Shown piece after piece: positions 41,927 to 52,982 of a stretch of DNA of 64,000 nt (positions are counted from its first letter, which is position 1; the number at the start of each line of letters is the position of its first letter). The DNA comes from Vagococcus carniphilus (GTDB taxonomy: Bacteria > Bacillota > Bacilli > Lactobacillales > Vagococcaceae), in NCBI RefSeq assembly GCF_014397115.1, contig NZ_CP060720.1, positions 1,566,001 through 1,630,000 of the forward strand, given 5' to 3'. Made by a program: the position numbers and the translations under genes. Under the pieces are notes generated by a model that did not search any database, had not been told where the DNA came from, and was given only the letters and a program-made list of their open reading frames with translations.

Positions 41927-42686
41927 GTTGACAACAAATGAAATCAAAGCTCTTTTAGATAAGATAATACGATTAGATGATCCTCTTTTTGATAGCTTAC
42001 AAGAAGACTCAAGAAAAAGTGTTCAGCAAGCAATTAAGTCAACTAAAAATCGGTTGACGAAAGCTGAACAATTAAAAGCACATTTTGAAGAAATGAAAGA
42101 ATTTGAAAATCAGGGTTATTTGGCTGGCCATGAGTATATAGCAGGTATTGATGAAGTAGGTCGTGGACCGTTAGCTGGACCTGTTGTAACAGCTGCTGTC
42201 ATCCTACCGAAGGATTTTAATTTATATGAAGTAAATGATTCAAAACAGCTTTCTTTAAAAAAACGCAATGAACTATTCGAAAAAATTGAAGAGCAAGCTA
42301 TTGCGATAGGCATAGGTATAAAAAGTCACGATGTAATTGATGATGTGAATATTTATCAAGCAACTAAACTTGCAATGAATGAAGCGGTAGCCAATTTATC
42401 TATTCAACCAGATTTGTTATTGATTGATGCAATGACACTTGAAACAAATATTCCTCAAGAAAAGATTATAAAAGGAGATGCTAGAAGTATTTCAATTGCT
42501 TGCGCAAGTATTATCGCTAAAGTGATAAGAGATAGAATGATGGAAGACTATGATTTGATACATCCAGGTTATGGTTTTTCTAAAAATGCTGGTTATGGAA
42601 CAAAAGAGCATTTATTAGGACTTGAGACTCAAGGGATTTGCCCTATCCACCGAAAAACATTTGCACCCATTAAAAATATGATTTAA
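41919..42686 (+). CDS. rnhB: Ribonuclease HII
   Basis: A 255-residue RNase HII that removes ribonucleotides from DNA. The core motif GIDEVGRGPLAGP carries the catalytic D and E, and DARSISIACASIIAKV and RDRMM follow. The N-terminal 70 residues are the substrate-binding extension seen in Bacillus-type enzymes. The ATG at 41919 overlaps the end of rbgA by eight bases, the usual rbgA-rnhB coupling. Confidence 0.94.
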   Translation: MSKLTTNEIKALLDKIIRLDDPLFDSLQEDSRKSVQQAIKSTKNRLTKAEQLKAHFEEMKEFENQGYLAGHEYIAGIDEVGRGPLAGPVVTAAVILPKDFNLYEVNDSKQLSLKKRNELFEKIEEQAIAIGIGIKSHDVIDDVNIYQATKLAMNEAVANLSIQPDLLLIDAMTLETNIPQEKIIKGDARSISIACASIIAKVIRDRMMEDYDLIHPGYGFSKNAGYGTKEHLLGLETQGICPIHRKTFAPIKNMI

Positions 42687-42738
42687 TTTCCTTCTTTTTA
42701 CGTACTTTAAAAATAGTATGTAAATAGGAGGTTTTTTT

Positions 42739-43617
42739 ATGTTAGATTTAAATCAGTTAATCTTCCAATTGAAGCATTTAAGAGGAATTGGCAATAAAGG
42801 TTTGTTGAGAATTCTTCAATATTTTATGGATAATCCAGAAAAAGAAGTAACAGCGGAATGTTGTTTGAAAATTGGTAGGGTTAAGAAGAATTATCATTCT
42901 ACTTTTTTAGATTCTTTTGAACAAGCGATGACTTTTACAGATGATTATTATTTTGAATTTTTGGAAAGATTTTCTTTTTTGACTATATTAGATGATGCGT
43001 ATCCTGAGTATCTCCGAGAGATTTATAATCCACCAATAGCTCTATTTTATCAAGGTAATATCTCCTTTTTAGATACACCTACTTTAGGCATGATTGGTTC
43101 AAGAAAATCGACTACTTATGGAAAAGAAATGATTAACTATTTGATGCCAGAACTTTGTGAAAAAGGAATAACAATTGTTAGTGGTTTAGCAAAAGGAAAT
43201 GATACCTCAGCTCATCAAGCTTCTATTAGAAACCACGGAAAAACAATCGCTGTCATTGGATGCGGCTTAAATTGCTATTATCCAAAAGAAAATCAGAGAT
43301 TACAAGAATTTATTGCGAAACAGCACTTAATTATTTCTGAGTATTTACCGAACACAAAACCACTAGCTTATCATTTTCCAAGTAGAAATCGGATTATTGC
43401 TGGAATCAGTCAAGGTATTTGTGTCGTGGAAGCTAAAAAGAAAAGTGGAACATATATTACAGCACAACTTGCTCTTGAAGAAGGAAGAGAAGTTTATGCA
43501 ATCCCTGGTAACCCTTTATCAGATCAATCAGAAGGCTGTTTACATTTGATTCAAGAAGGTGCTAAGTGTGTTTGGCGCCCTGAAGATATTTTAGAAGATT
43601 GGTGTTTTAAGAAATGA
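42739..43617 (+). CDS. dprA: DNA-processing protein DprA
   Basis: A 292-residue DprA/Smf protein. The Rossmann-like core has MIGSRKSTTYG, SGLAKGNDTSAHQASI and IAVIGCGLNCYYPKEN. It binds incoming single-stranded DNA and loads RecA in natural transformation. It lacks the extended C-terminal winged-helix domain of some homologues, as is common in Firmicutes. GGAGG ribosome binding site. Its presence hints at competence but does not prove it. Confidence 0.92.
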   Translation: MLDLNQLIFQLKHLRGIGNKGLLRILQYFMDNPEKEVTAECCLKIGRVKKNYHSTFLDSFEQAMTFTDDYYFEFLERFSFLTILDDAYPEYLREIYNPPIALFYQGNISFLDTPTLGMIGSRKSTTYGKEMINYLMPELCEKGITIVSGLAKGNDTSAHQASIRNHGKTIAVIGCGLNCYYPKENQRLQEFIAKQHLIISEYLPNTKPLAYHFPSRNRIIAGISQGICVVEAKKKSGTYITAQLALEEGREVYAIPGNPLSDQSEGCLHLIQEGAKCVWRPEDILEDWCFKK

Positions 43618-43727
43618 AAATAACATTCTCATCTTGACAAAGGCCTATTTTATAGACTAAGATGGTTATCGATTGTTGAACATAAAATTAATAAACATAA
43701 AAAAAGCAGAAAGAAAGGGATTAAAGT

Positions 43728-45809
43728 ATGAGTTATAAATATTTAGTAATCGTCGAATCCCCAGCCAAAGCGAAAACTATCGAAAAGTACTTAGGTAGAA
43801 ATTATAAAGTAGTAGCCAGTGTCGGTCATATTCGTGACTTACCAAAAAGTAAGATGGGAATTGATATTGAAAATAATTATGACCCACAATATATTAATAT
43901 TCGTGGAAAAGGCCCAGTTATTAAAGAATTAAAAAAATATGCGAAAAAGGCGGAAAAAGTTTACCTCGCAGCCGATCCGGACAGGGAAGGGGAAGCCATT
44001 GCTTGGCACCTTGCCCACATTTTAGAGTTAGATTTAGAAGACAATAATCGAGTTGTCTTTAATGAGATTACAAAAGATGCCGTTAAACAGGCCTTTAAAG
44101 AACCTAGAAAAATAAATGTGGATCTAGTAGATGCGCAACAAGCCAGAAGAATTTTAGATAGACTTGTTGGTTATTCAATCAGCCCGCTATTATGGAAGAA
44201 AGTTAAAAAAGGATTGAGTGCAGGTCGTGTTCAATCAATTGCTTTAAAGATGATTATTGACCGTGAGGAAGAAATTAGAAAATTTGAACCAGAAGAATAC
44301 TGGAGTATTACTGGAAACTTCGTTAAAGGAAAAACGAAATTCAAAGGTAATTTTTATGGGATTGATGGAAAAAAATTAAAACTTAATAATGCTGAGGACG
44401 TTAAAGCTGTAACAGAAAAACTTACTTCTCGTGATTATGATATTACAAAAGTAACCAAAAAAGAACGTAAGAGAAACCCGGCAGTTCCATTTACAACAAG
44501 TAGTATGCAACAAGAAGCAGCAAGAAAATTGAATTTTAGAACAAGAAAAACAATGATGGTTGCTCAACAGTTGTATGAAGGTATCAAATTAGGTAAAGGT
44601 CAAGGAACAGTCGGATTAATTACATATATGCGTACTGACTCAACTCGTTTATCTGATACAGCTAAAGAAGATGCATATAACTTTATTGTTGAAACATATG
44701 GAAAAGAGTATACTGCTGGGGAAGTTAAGAAACAAAAAAATCCTCAAGGTGCTCAAGATGCCCATGAGGCGATTCGTCCATCGAGTGTTTTAAGAACGCC
44801 AGAATCAATCAAAGAGTTTTTAGATAAAGATCAATTTAAACTATACTCTCTTATCTGGTCGAGAATGGTTGCTAGTCAAATGGCACCAGCAATTTTAGAT
44901 ACAATGCGAGTAGATATTGAGCAAAATGGTGTGAAATTCGTTGCTAACGGCTCTAAAATTAAGTTCCCAGGTTTTACTAAGGTATATATCGAAGGAAAAG
45001 ATGATGGGAAAGAAGAAAAAGAAAATATTCTTCCTGATTTAAAAGAAGGAGAAAATGTTAAATCAGCAGATATTGAGCCAAAACAACATTTTACTCAACC
45101 TCCTGCGCGATTTAGTGAAGCAACATTAATTAAAACGTTAGAAGAAAATGGTGTTGGTCGCCCGTCTACTTATGCGCCGACTTTAGAAACCATTCAACGT
45201 CGCTATTATGTAAAACTAAACGCTCGAAGATTTGAACCAACTGAATTAGGGGAAATCGTTAATACACTTGTTTCTGAATTCTTCCCTCAAATTATCGATG
45301 TAAACTTTACAGCAGAGATGGAGAAAGATTTAGATAAGATTGCTATTTCTCAAGAAAAATGGGTAGATGTAGTTGATCGTTTTTATAAACCATTTGCAAA
45401 AGAGCTTGAAGTGGCAGAAAAAGAAATTGAGAAAGTTCAACTTAAAGATGAGCCAGCAGGGTTTGACTGTGAGCTTTGCGGCAATCCAATGTTAATCAAA
45501 CTTGGAAAATACGGAAAATTCTACGCGTGTAGTAATTTCCCTGAATGTCGTAATACAAAGGCAATTGTTAAAAAAATCGGTGTGACTTGTCCAACTTGTA
45601 AAAAAGGGGACGTTATCGAGAAGAAAACGAAGAAAAATAGAATTTTCTTTGGTTGTGATCGTTATCCAGAATGTGAATTTACATCTTGGGATAGACCAAT
45701 TGGAAGAGACTGTCCGAAATGTTCTAATTACTTAGTTCAGAAGAAAGTAAGAGGCGGTCAGCAAATTCTTTGTAGTGAATGTGACTATAAGGAAGATGTA
45801 CAAAAATAA
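43728..45809 (+). CDS. topA: DNA topoisomerase I
   Basis: A 693-residue type IA topoisomerase that relaxes negative supercoils. The TOPRIM domain ([13 protein letters not shown], then [14 protein letters not shown]) and the active-site tyrosine in [14 protein letters not shown] are clear. Three C-terminal C4 zinc fingers begin with CELC, CPTC and CPKC (from about residue 580). It follows dprA as in many Firmicutes and precedes trmFO. Confidence 0.96.
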   Translation: MSYKYLVIVESPAKAKTIEKYLGRNYKVVASVGHIRDLPKSKMGIDIENNYDPQYINIRGKGPVIKELKKYAKKAEKVYLAADPDREGEAIAWHLAHILELDLEDNNRVVFNEITKDAVKQAFKEPRKINVDLVDAQQARRILDRLVGYSISPLLWKKVKKGLSAGRVQSIALKMIIDREEEIRKFEPEEYWSITGNFVKGKTKFKGNFYGIDGKKLKLNNAEDVKAVTEKLTSRDYDITKVTKKERKRNPAVPFTTSSMQQEAARKLNFRTRKTMMVAQQLYEGIKLGKGQGTVGLITYMRTDSTRLSDTAKEDAYNFIVETYGKEYTAGEVKKQKNPQGAQDAHEAIRPSSVLRTPESIKEFLDKDQFKLYSLIWSRMVASQMAPAILDTMRVDIEQNGVKFVANGSKIKFPGFTKVYIEGKDDGKEEKENILPDLKEGENVKSADIEPKQHFTQPPARFSEATLIKTLEENGVGRPSTYAPTLETIQRRYYVKLNARRFEPTELGEIVNTLVSEFFPQIIDVNFTAEMEKDLDKIAISQEKWVDVVDRFYKPFAKELEVAEKEIEKVQLKDEPAGFDCELCGNPMLIKLGKYGKFYACSNFPECRNTKAIVKKIGVTCPTCKKGDVIEKKTKKNRIFFGCDRYPECEFTSWDRPIGRDCPKCSNYLVQKKVRGGQQILCSECDYKEDVQK

Positions 45810-45813
45810 AAGG

Positions 45814-45843
45814 TTGCTTAAATCTTTAATAGTTGTGTATAAT
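45814..45843 (+). promoter_or_regulatory. Sigma-A promoter for trmFO
   Basis: TTGCTT (45814-45819), 18-base spacer, TATAAT (45838-45843). The transcript should begin near 45850, just before a hairpin. Confidence 0.7.
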
Positions 45844-45851
45844 ACAAACGT

Positions 45852-45889
45852 CGAGGGACTAAAACAAATGTTTTAAGTCCCTTCGTTAT
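45852..45889 (+). terminator. Hairpin after topA / in the trmFO leader
   Basis: CGAGGGACT (45852-45860) pairs with AGTCCCTTCG (45877-45886) with further AAAAC/GTTTT pairing inside; T-rich after. It may end topA transcription, but as it also lies at the start of the trmFO transcript it might act as a leader structure. Confidence 0.6.
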
Positions 45890-45916
45890 TTTTCATAATA
45901 GGAAAGAGGTTTATTA

Positions 45917-47221
45917 ATGACAGATATAAAAGTTACCGTAATTGGAGCAGGTTTAGCTGGAAGTGAAGCAGCTTTTCAAGTCGCTGAATCAGGCGTTAAA
46001 GTTGATTTGTATGAAATGAGAGCAGTGAAAAAAACACCAGCTCATCACACAGATAAATTTGCTGAATTAGTTTGTACTAACTCACTAAGAGCGAACAATC
46101 TAACAAATGCAGCAGGTCTTTTAAAAGAGGAAATGAGAACATTAAATTCTGTTATTATAGACTCTGCGGATATTAATCAAGTACCAGCGGGCGGAGCATT
46201 AGCCGTTGACCGTGAGGATTTTTCAGCTTATATTACTGAAAAAGTAACGAATCATCCTAATATTGAAGTTCATCATGAAGAAATTACTACTATCCCAGAA
46301 GACGGCATCACAATTGTCGCAACAGGTCCTTTAACTTCAGAACCTTTAGCAGAAAGTATCAAAGAATTTACAGAGTCAGAAGGCTTATACTTTTATGATG
46401 CAGCTGCTCCTATTCTAGATAAAAATACAATTGATATGGATAAGGTATACTTAAAGTCAAGATACGATAAGGGCGAGGCTGCTTACCTAAATTGTCCGAT
46501 GACAAAAGAAGAGTTCTATGCTTTTAGGGAAGCACTTATTACTGCAGAAGTAGCACCACTTAAATCTTTTGAAAAGGAAAAATATTTTGAAGGATGTATG
46601 CCAATTGAAGTTATGGCAGGACGTGGGGAAAAAACAATGACTTTTGGTCCGTTAAAACCAGTTGGATTAGAAGATCCTAAAACAGGTAAACGTCCATATG
46701 CTGTCGTTCAATTACGACAAGATGATGCAGCAGCTTCACTTTATAATATCGTTGGCTTCCAAACACATTTAAAATGGGGCGAACAAAAACGTATCATTCA
46801 AATGATTCCAGGATTGGAAAATGCGGAAATTGTTAGATATGGTGTGATGCATCGTAATACATTTATGAATTCACCAGAGTTACTTGAACCTACTTACCAA
46901 TCAAGAAAACGTCCTAACTTATTCTTTGCAGGACAAATGACAGGTGTTGAAGGTTATATTGAAAGTGCTGCTAGTGGTTTAGTTGCTGGAGTGAATGCAG
47001 CGCGTTTAGCAAAAGGATTAGAACCGATTACTTTCCCACAAACAACTGCAATGGGAAGTATGGCTCATTATATAACTCATACATCTGGTAAACATTTCCA
47101 ACCAATGAATGTTAACTTTGGTATTTTCCCAGAATTACCAGAAAAGATTAGAGATAAAAAAGAACGTTATGAAGCTATTTCAAATCGTGCTTTAAAAGAC
47201 ATAAAAAAAGTAGAACTTTAA
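45917..47221 (+). CDS. trmFO: tRNA (uracil-5-)-methyltransferase TrmFO
   Basis: A 434-residue folate- and FAD-dependent enzyme that makes ribothymidine-54 in tRNA. The N-terminal dinucleotide motif is [12 protein letters not shown], with [13 protein letters not shown] and [20 protein letters not shown] later. It differs from the SAM-dependent TrmA and is typical of Gram-positives. It has its own promoter and a terminator after it. Confidence 0.95.
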   Translation: MTDIKVTVIGAGLAGSEAAFQVAESGVKVDLYEMRAVKKTPAHHTDKFAELVCTNSLRANNLTNAAGLLKEEMRTLNSVIIDSADINQVPAGGALAVDREDFSAYITEKVTNHPNIEVHHEEITTIPEDGITIVATGPLTSEPLAESIKEFTESEGLYFYDAAAPILDKNTIDMDKVYLKSRYDKGEAAYLNCPMTKEEFYAFREALITAEVAPLKSFEKEKYFEGCMPIEVMAGRGEKTMTFGPLKPVGLEDPKTGKRPYAVVQLRQDDAAASLYNIVGFQTHLKWGEQKRIIQMIPGLENAEIVRYGVMHRNTFMNSPELLEPTYQSRKRPNLFFAGQMTGVEGYIESAASGLVAGVNAARLAKGLEPITFPQTTAMGSMAHYITHTSGKHFQPMNVNFGIFPELPEKIRDKKERYEAISNRALKDIKKVEL

Positions 47222-47237
47222 AATAAAAGTAAAGCTA

Positions 47238-47278
47238 AGGTAGAGAACATCTGATTTTGGATGCTTTCTATCTTTTTT
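47238..47278 (+). terminator. Terminator after trmFO
   Basis: A 13-bp stem with one mismatch and G-T pairs (47239-47251 with 47260-47272) and T-run. Confidence 0.72.
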
Positions 47279-47326
47279 GATATAACAATGAATTAAGTTT
47301 TGATTCTTCTATGAACAAATTGTGTC

Positions 47327-47360
47327 ATTTTTCTGTAAAATTTATTAAATTCTGACAATT
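47327..47360 (+). promoter_or_regulatory. Two CodY-box-like sites before xerC-hslV-hslU-codY
   Basis: Against the CodY box AATTTTCWGAAAATT, 47327-47341 has three mismatches and 47346-47360 has four. They lie four bases apart in the only long gap before the operon that ends with codY, so autoregulation is plausible. Confidence 0.45.
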
Positions 47361-47426
47361 GATTTGTTTTAGATTATTGATTGTGTTACATTTGTCTTGT
47401 AATTTATTTGAGAGGACGTCAAAGAG

Positions 47427-48317
47427 ATGAATCACTTAACTGATTTTTTAAGATATATCATTATTGAACGACACTATTCTGAAAAGACAAAGGAAGCTTA
47501 TCAAGATGACGTACTAGACTTTTTTTCATTTTTAAAAGAAACAGGCAATGAAGATTATTTAAGTGTTACTGTGCAAGATATTCGAATTTATCTATCTTTT
47601 TTACATGATCAAAGCTATAGTCGTAATACAATTAGTCGAAAGCTATCTAGCCTTCGTTCTTTTTATCAGTTTCTTGTAAAAAATGATATTTTAAGTGAAA
47701 ATCCTTTTTCATATATACAAATGAAACGTCAACAAGCTAAATTACCTAGATTTTTTTATGAAAAAGAAATCGATGCGTTATTTCAACAAACTCAAGGAGA
47801 TGATGCTTTAGACAATCGAAATAGAGCCTTACTTGAGGTTCTATACGGCACCGGTATTCGGGTGACGGAATGTACTAATATCAAAATAAAAGATATAGAC
47901 TTTGATACTTCGGTTGTACTAATTTATGGAAAAGGAAATAAAGAACGTTATGTTCCTTTTGGTTCGTTTGCTCATGATGCCATCTTAGATTATATGAAGC
48001 ATGGTCGAGATGAACTGATGACTAAAGGAAAAACCACTCATGATTTTTTATTTGTTAATCACAGAGGAGAAAAATTGACTGATTCAGGCATCCAATATAT
48101 TTTAAAAAAAATGATTGAAAAAAGTAGTTTAACAGCAGATATTCATCCGCATATGTTTAGACATACTTTTGCGACTCATTTATTAAATAACGGTGCTGAT
48201 TTAAGAACCGTCCAAGAATTACTAGGACATTCTAGTTTATCCTCAACTCAAATTTATACTCACGTAACAACAGATACATTACAAAAAAGCTATCGAAATT
48301 TTCATCCGAGAGCTTAG
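47427..48317 (+). CDS. xerC: Tyrosine recombinase XerC (CodV)
   Basis: A 296-residue Xer recombinase with a SAM-like N-terminal domain and catalytic residues R145 (GTGIRVTE), H242 and R245 (HMFRH), H268 (LGH) and Y277 (IYTHV). It resolves chromosome dimers at dif with its partner. First gene of the xerC-hslV-hslU-codY operon, the Bacillus codV-clpQ-clpY-codY order. Confidence 0.93.
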   Translation: MNHLTDFLRYIIIERHYSEKTKEAYQDDVLDFFSFLKETGNEDYLSVTVQDIRIYLSFLHDQSYSRNTISRKLSSLRSFYQFLVKNDILSENPFSYIQMKRQQAKLPRFFYEKEIDALFQQTQGDDALDNRNRALLEVLYGTGIRVTECTNIKIKDIDFDTSVVLIYGKGNKERYVPFGSFAHDAILDYMKHGRDELMTKGKTTHDFLFVNHRGEKLTDSGIQYILKKMIEKSSLTADIHPHMFRHTFATHLLNNGADLRTVQELLGHSSLSSTQIYTHVTTDTLQKSYRNFHPRA

Positions 48318-48333
48318 GGAAGGACGATTATTA

Positions 48334-48882
48334 ATGGGATATACAACATTTCATTCAACAACTATCTGTGCAGTAGAAAAAAATGGTAAATTCGCTATGG
48401 CTGGAGATGGTCAAGTAACAATGGGAGAATCCGTTGTGATGAAAGGAACTGCTAGAAAAGTTCGTAGAATTTATAACGATCAAGTAGTCGTTGGATTTGC
48501 AGGAAGTGTAGCAGATGCCTTTAACTTAGAAGAAAAATTTGAAGGTAAACTAAATGAATATAAAGGCAATTTAATGCGTGCAGCAGTTGAGCTTGCTATG
48601 GAATGGCGAAGTGATAAAATGATGCAAAAACTTGAAGCTATGCTTATCGTTATGAACGATAAAGAAATGCTTGTTGTATCAGGAACTGGTGAAGTTATTG
48701 CCCCTGATGACGGTATTTTGGCAATTGGTTCAGGTGGAAATTATGCATTAGCTGCGGCAAGAGCCCTTAAAGAAAACGGTAAAGAAGAGTTAACCGCTGG
48801 AGATATCGCTCAAGCTGCTTTACATGTGGCAGGGGACATCTGTGTTTATACTAACCATAACGTAATTGTAGAAGAATTATAA
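48334..48882 (+). CDS. hslV: HslV (ClpQ/CodW) protease subunit
   Basis: A 182-residue proteasome-like peptidase. The N-terminal segment [13 protein letters not shown] carries the threonine pair used as nucleophile in HslV, preceded by a short extension as in Bacillus Clp[13 protein letters not shown] and [16 protein letters not shown] are further family signatures. It forms the two-ring core that HslU feeds. It starts 16 bases after xerC. Confidence 0.94.
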   Translation: MGYTTFHSTTICAVEKNGKFAMAGDGQVTMGESVVMKGTARKVRRIYNDQVVVGFAGSVADAFNLEEKFEGKLNEYKGNLMRAAVELAMEWRSDKMMQKLEAMLIVMNDKEMLVVSGTGEVIAPDDGILAIGSGGNYALAAARALKENGKEELTAGDIAQAALHVAGDICVYTNHNVIVEEL

Positions 48883-48894
48883 AGGATGAGACTT

Positions 48895-50292
48895 ATGACA
48901 ACAAATCAAAAAACACCAAGAGAAATTGTAGCAGAATTAGATAAATATATTATTGGTCAACATACAGCAAAAAAATCAGTATCTGTTGCCTTAAGAAACA
49001 GATATCGTCGTATGCAGCTAGATGAAGATATGCAACAAGAAATCACACCTAAAAACCTTTTAATGATAGGACCTACTGGTGTTGGTAAAACTGAAATTGC
49101 TCGTCGATTGGCAAAAATTGTAAACGCTCCTTTTGTAAAAGTAGAAGCTACTAAATTTACAGAAGTTGGTTATGTAGGCCGTGACGTAGAATCAATGGTT
49201 CGTGACCTAGTTGAAGCAAGTATTACAATCGTGAGAAAAGAGCAATATAGTCGAGTGTATAGTCAAGCGCATAAAAAAGCTGAAGAGCGTCTGGTTAAAT
49301 TGTTAGTTCCTGGCATTAAAAAAGAGAAAAAACAAAATACGAACCAATTTGATATGATGATGCAAATGATGAATGGTTTACAAAATAATCAAGAAGAAGA
49401 AAAAGAAGAAGTTAATGATTCAATTCGTGTAAGCCGCGAAACTGTGCAATCTCAACTTGAAAAAGGTTTATTAGAAAACCGAGAAATAACAATTGAAGTT
49501 GAAGAAAAGAAAAATGCAACACCAATGAATAATGGTTTAGAACAAATGGGTATTGATTTAAACGATACGCTGAACGCTCTAACACCTAAGAAAAAAGTGA
49601 AACGTACATTAACTGTGGCGGAAGCCCGTGAAATCTTGATTCATGAAGAATCTGAAAAATTAGTTAACGATGCAGATATTCATAGTGAGGCAATTAAACT
49701 TGCTCAAAATAACGGTATTATTTTTATTGATGAATTTGATAAAATAACATCTAAGTCAGAAAGTTCTGGTCAAGTATCAAGAGAAGGTGTTCAAAGAGAT
49801 ATCTTACCAATCGTCGAAGGGTCATTAGTTAATACGAAATATGGAACAGTTGCAACTGAACACATTTTATTTATTGCTTCAGGAGCGTTTCATTTAAGTA
49901 AACCAAGTGATTTAATACCTGAACTACAAGGTAGATTCCCAATCCGTGTTGAATTAGATGATTTAACTTCAGAAGATTTTGTTCGTATCTTAACAGAACC
50001 TGACAATGCGCTAGTTAAACAATATATTGCTCTTCTTGGAACTGAAAATATTTCAGTCACATTTACTAAAGAAGCGATTGAAAGGATTGCAACGATTGCT
50101 TTTGATGTGAATAGTGAAACAGACAACATTGGAGCAAGACGTTTACATACAATTTTAGAAAAATTACTAGAAGATTTATTATTTGAATCTCCGGATATGC
50201 AAATGGGAGAAATAATGATTACTGAAAGCTATGTTAACGACAAACTAGGGCATATTGCTAAGGATGAAGATTTGAGTCGTTATATTCTCTAA
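48895..50292 (+). CDS. hslU: HslU (ClpY/CodX) ATPase subunit
   Basis: A 465-residue AAA+ unfoldase. Walker [10 protein letters not shown] and Walker [11 protein letters not shown] are clear, the charged I-domain spans about 120-240, and the C-terminus ends in LSRYIL, which docks into HslV. The ATG at 48895 is chosen because AAAGGA lies at the right distance; an in-frame ATG at 48886 is too close. It is co-expressed with hslV. Confidence 0.94.
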   Translation: MTTNQKTPREIVAELDKYIIGQHTAKKSVSVALRNRYRRMQLDEDMQQEITPKNLLMIGPTGVGKTEIARRLAKIVNAPFVKVEATKFTEVGYVGRDVESMVRDLVEASITIVRKEQYSRVYSQAHKKAEERLVKLLVPGIKKEKKQNTNQFDMMMQMMNGLQNNQEEEKEEVNDSIRVSRETVQSQLEKGLLENREITIEVEEKKNATPMNNGLEQMGIDLNDTLNALTPKKKVKRTLTVAEAREILIHEESEKLVNDADIHSEAIKLAQNNGIIFIDEFDKITSKSESSGQVSREGVQRDILPIVEGSLVNTKYGTVATEHILFIASGAFHLSKPSDLIPELQGRFPIRVELDDLTSEDFVRILTEPDNALVKQYIALLGTENISVTFTKEAIERIATIAFDVNSETDNIGARRLHTILEKLLEDLLFESPDMQMGEIMITESYVNDKLGHIAKDEDLSRYIL

Positions 50293-50324
50293 AATTGAAT
50301 TGATTTATTTGAGGAGGAGTTTTA

Positions 50325-51125
50325 ATGGATACTTTATTAACAAAAACTAGAATGATTAATGAGTTGTTACAAAGAGAAAATACATTAAGTTTATCTTCAG
50401 AATTACCTTATAATCAAATGGCAGATATTTTAGGAGATATTTTAGATTCTAATGCCTACATTATTAATAAAGAAGGAATTGTTTTGGGGTATATGGTCAT
50501 TCATGATTTTAATAATGAACGACTAAAAAATATGTTGTTAGAACAACAATTTCCAAAAAAATACATTCAAAGTATTTCATATCTTGAAAAAACGAAAGAG
50601 AATATTAGTATTGAAGACGAAATGACTATTTTTCCTATCGAATTAAGAGAAGAATCTGATGTTTTAGAAGGGTATACAACTGTTGTCCCTATTTTTGGGG
50701 CAGGAGAGCGTCTAGGTACGATTATTTTAGGGCGAATAGGAAAAAGCTTTAATTCAAATGATCTAGTCTTAGCGGAGTACGGAGCAACTGTTGTGGGGAT
50801 GCAAATTCTTTATCAACAATCAAGAGAAATTGAAAAAGAAGTTAGAGATTCGACTAATGTAAAAATGGCAATTGGGACACTTTCGTATAGTGAACTAAAA
50901 GCAGTGAAAGCTATTTTTAATGAGCTTGATGGAAATGAAGGCCGATTGACTGCTTCAACAATTGCCGATAAAATTGGTATAACAAGATCAGTAATTGTTA
51001 ATGCTCTAAGAAAATTAGAGTCAGCAGGAATTATTGAAACAAGATCACTTGGGATGAAGGGGACATACATCAAAATAATTAATCAACTTTTTAAAGAAGA
51101 ATTAAAAAAAGAGACGTTAATTTAA
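50325..51125 (+). CDS. codY: Global nutrient regulator CodY
   Basis: A 266-residue CodY. The N-terminal GAF domain senses branched-chain amino acids (starting TKTRMINELLQ), and the C-terminal winged helix holds STIADKIGITRSVIVNALRK. It represses amino-acid uptake and biosynthesis genes when nutrients are high. GAGGAGG ribosome binding site. It is the last gene of the operon, and CodY-box-like sequences occur before xerC. Confidence 0.96.
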   Translation: MDTLLTKTRMINELLQRENTLSLSSELPYNQMADILGDILDSNAYIINKEGIVLGYMVIHDFNNERLKNMLLEQQFPKKYIQSISYLEKTKENISIEDEMTIFPIELREESDVLEGYTTVVPIFGAGERLGTIILGRIGKSFNSNDLVLAEYGATVVGMQILYQQSREIEKEVRDSTNVKMAIGTLSYSELKAVKAIFNELDGNEGRLTASTIADKIGITRSVIVNALRKLESAGIIETRSLGMKGTYIKIINQLFKEELKKETLI

Positions 51126-51137
51126 AGGAGGTCCATT

Positions 51138-52010
51138 ATGGCAGCTGTTTTGGAAAATGAAATGACTCGCGTTGTCATAAATGAAGAAGGAGCAGAAGTA
51201 TCCAGCTTTATTTTAAAAGAAGAAAATTTAGAGTATATTTGGAAAGGTGATCCTGAATTTTGGGGAAGACAGGCACCTGTTTTGTTTCCATTTGTTGGTA
51301 GATTAAAAAATGATACCTATTCCTATCAAGGTAAGTCTTATCCTATGAGCCAGCATGGCTTTGCTAGAGATAAAACGTTTATTTTAGAAGAAACAACTGA
51401 TTCAACAGCCGTATTCTTACTAACAAGTGATGCGGAAACATTAGAGGTTTACCCATTTGAATTTGAGTTACGAATTCGTTACGACTTAAACGAGAAAAGT
51501 TTAACTGTTGGCTATGAAGTGACGACGCAATCAGATGAAATGTATTTTGGGATTGGTGGACACCCAGCATTTAATGTGCCACTCGTGGAAGATACTAAAT
51601 TTGGCTCTTACTACGTTCACTTTGCACCATCTAAATCAAGGTTTTTACTGCCTTTAAAAGGTCCATATGTTAATTTAGAAGAAAAAACATTGGCTCAGAC
51701 CAATACATCCATTCAACTTAATAGAGAGCTTTTTAAAAATGACGCAATGATTTTAGAAACAAAAGGTGAAAATGCTTTTTCAATTCTTTCTGACAAAACT
51801 AAACATGGAATAACTTTATTCTATGAAAATTTACCTTTTGTTGGCATTTGGTCACCTTACGAAAAAGAGGCTCCATTTGTTTGTATCGAGCCTTGGGCAG
51901 GTATTGCTGATACAACTGATGCAACCGGAAATATTGAAGAAAAAATGGGAATGAATCATTTATTAAAAGGTGAAGTATTCACTGGACAATATATGATAAC
52001 AATTAAATAA
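51138..52010 (+). CDS. Aldose 1-epimerase family protein (LacX-like)
   Basis: A 290-residue galactose-mutarotase-fold protein. Likely catalytic residues are the H in YFGIGGHPAFNVPL (near 144) and the E in FVCIEPWAG (near 252), and SQHGFARD is the early family motif. It probably interconverts sugar anomers; LacX-like members have no proven substrate. Ribosome binding site AAAGGAGG; it starts 12 bases after codY and may share its transcript. Confidence 0.87.
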   Translation: MAAVLENEMTRVVINEEGAEVSSFILKEENLEYIWKGDPEFWGRQAPVLFPFVGRLKNDTYSYQGKSYPMSQHGFARDKTFILEETTDSTAVFLLTSDAETLEVYPFEFELRIRYDLNEKSLTVGYEVTTQSDEMYFGIGGHPAFNVPLVEDTKFGSYYVHFAPSKSRFLLPLKGPYVNLEEKTLAQTNTSIQLNRELFKNDAMILETKGENAFSILSDKTKHGITLFYENLPFVGIWSPYEKEAPFVCIEPWAGIADTTDATGNIEEKMGMNHLLKGEVFTGQYMITIK

Positions 52011-52011
52011 T

Positions 52012-52053
52012 AAAAAAAGAGCCTTAGAAAAAATTCTAAAGCTCTTCTTTTTG
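52012..52053. terminator. Terminator between the epimerase and the ppsR-like gene
   Basis: A 12-bp stem with one mismatched or G-T pair (52018-52029 with 52034-52045), A-run before and T-run after, serving two convergent genes. Confidence 0.82.
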
Positions 52054-52063
52054 AGAAGATAAA

Positions 52064-52897
52064 TTAACTAAAATAGCTATGGTCTTCTAAACCAAGTTCA
52101 CTTAGGATAATAGAAGCTGTTTCTTCAATTGAGCGTTGAGCTACATTAATAATTAAGCAACCGATTTTTTTATATAAATCGTCAGCAAATTTCAATTCTT
52201 CTTTGATTTTACTGATGTCTGAATAAGCTGTATTTGGACTCAAACCATACGAACGCATTCTTTCTTCTCTAATCGCATTAAGGATTTTAGGATCATTTGT
52301 TAACCCAACAATTTTTTTAGGGTCAACTTCCCATATTTGAGAAGGAATATGGGCTTCAGGAATTAATGGCAGATTGGCGACTTTTAAATTCTTATTGGCT
52401 AAAAATAAACTAAGAGGCGTTTTAGACGTTCTTGAAACACCGAGTAATAGGATATCGGCTTCTAAGAAACCTCGTGGGTCTTTTCCATCATCATATTTAA
52501 CAGCAAACTCCATTGCATTAATTCTCTCAAAGTAATTTTCATTTAAAAAATGAAGGGCTCCAGGAACGCGAGTTGGTTCAACCCCTGTTCTTTGTGAAAT
52601 CTCGTCTACCACTGGGGATAGGGCATCAAAGTAAAAGAGATTGTTTTCTTGGCAGAATTCATTTGAAATTTTAACAAGTTCTTCTGAAATTAACGTTTGA
52701 ATCACGATGGCGTTGACTAGCTTTGCTTCTTCAAGAGCGATCATTAGATCACTCTTTTCATATATAAAAGTTCGTTTCATTAGATGACATTCGATGTCTA
52801 GTTGTTCATACTGAGCGATTGAAGCTTGTGCTAGTTTTGAGGCAGTCTCTCCAGCAGAGTCAGAGATGATATACATATAAATGTTTTTATTTGCCAT
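52064..52897 (-). CDS. Pyruvate,phosphate dikinase / PEP synthase regulatory protein (DUF299)
   Basis: A 277-residue bifunctional kinase/pyrophosphorylase of the PSRP family. Features are IISDSAGETASKLAQA near the start, the P-loop GVSRTSKTPLS (about 152-162) and LGVEPTRVPG-like text around 103-112. It switches PPDK or PEP synthase on and off by threonine phosphorylation. Neither target enzyme is in the window. AAAGGAAG precedes the ATG on the minus strand. It is divergent from zur with an 85-base gap. Confidence 0.88.
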   Translation of the reverse strand: MANKNIYMYIISDSAGETASKLAQASIAQYEQLDIECHLMKRTFIYEKSDLMIALEEAKLVNAIVIQTLISEELVKISNEFCQENNLFYFDALSPVVDEISQRTGVEPTRVPGALHFLNENYFERINAMEFAVKYDDGKDPRGFLEADILLLGVSRTSKTPLSLFLANKNLKVANLPLIPEAHIPSQIWEVDPKKIVGLTNDPKILNAIREERMRSYGLSPNTAYSDISKIKEELKFADDLYKKIGCLIINVAQRSIEETASIILSELGLEDHSYFS

Positions 52898-52982
52898 TAA
52901 TAACTTCCTTTCTATCTTTTTACATATGAAACATTATATCATATAATAGTATTACCGTAATTAATTAAGTGAGGTGATAGCA

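Noticed and set aside
50964-50971. GCCGATAA, a sigma-28 -10 match
   Set aside because: It is inside the coding sequence of the CodY recognition helix region, with no gene start nearby and no motility gene in reach.
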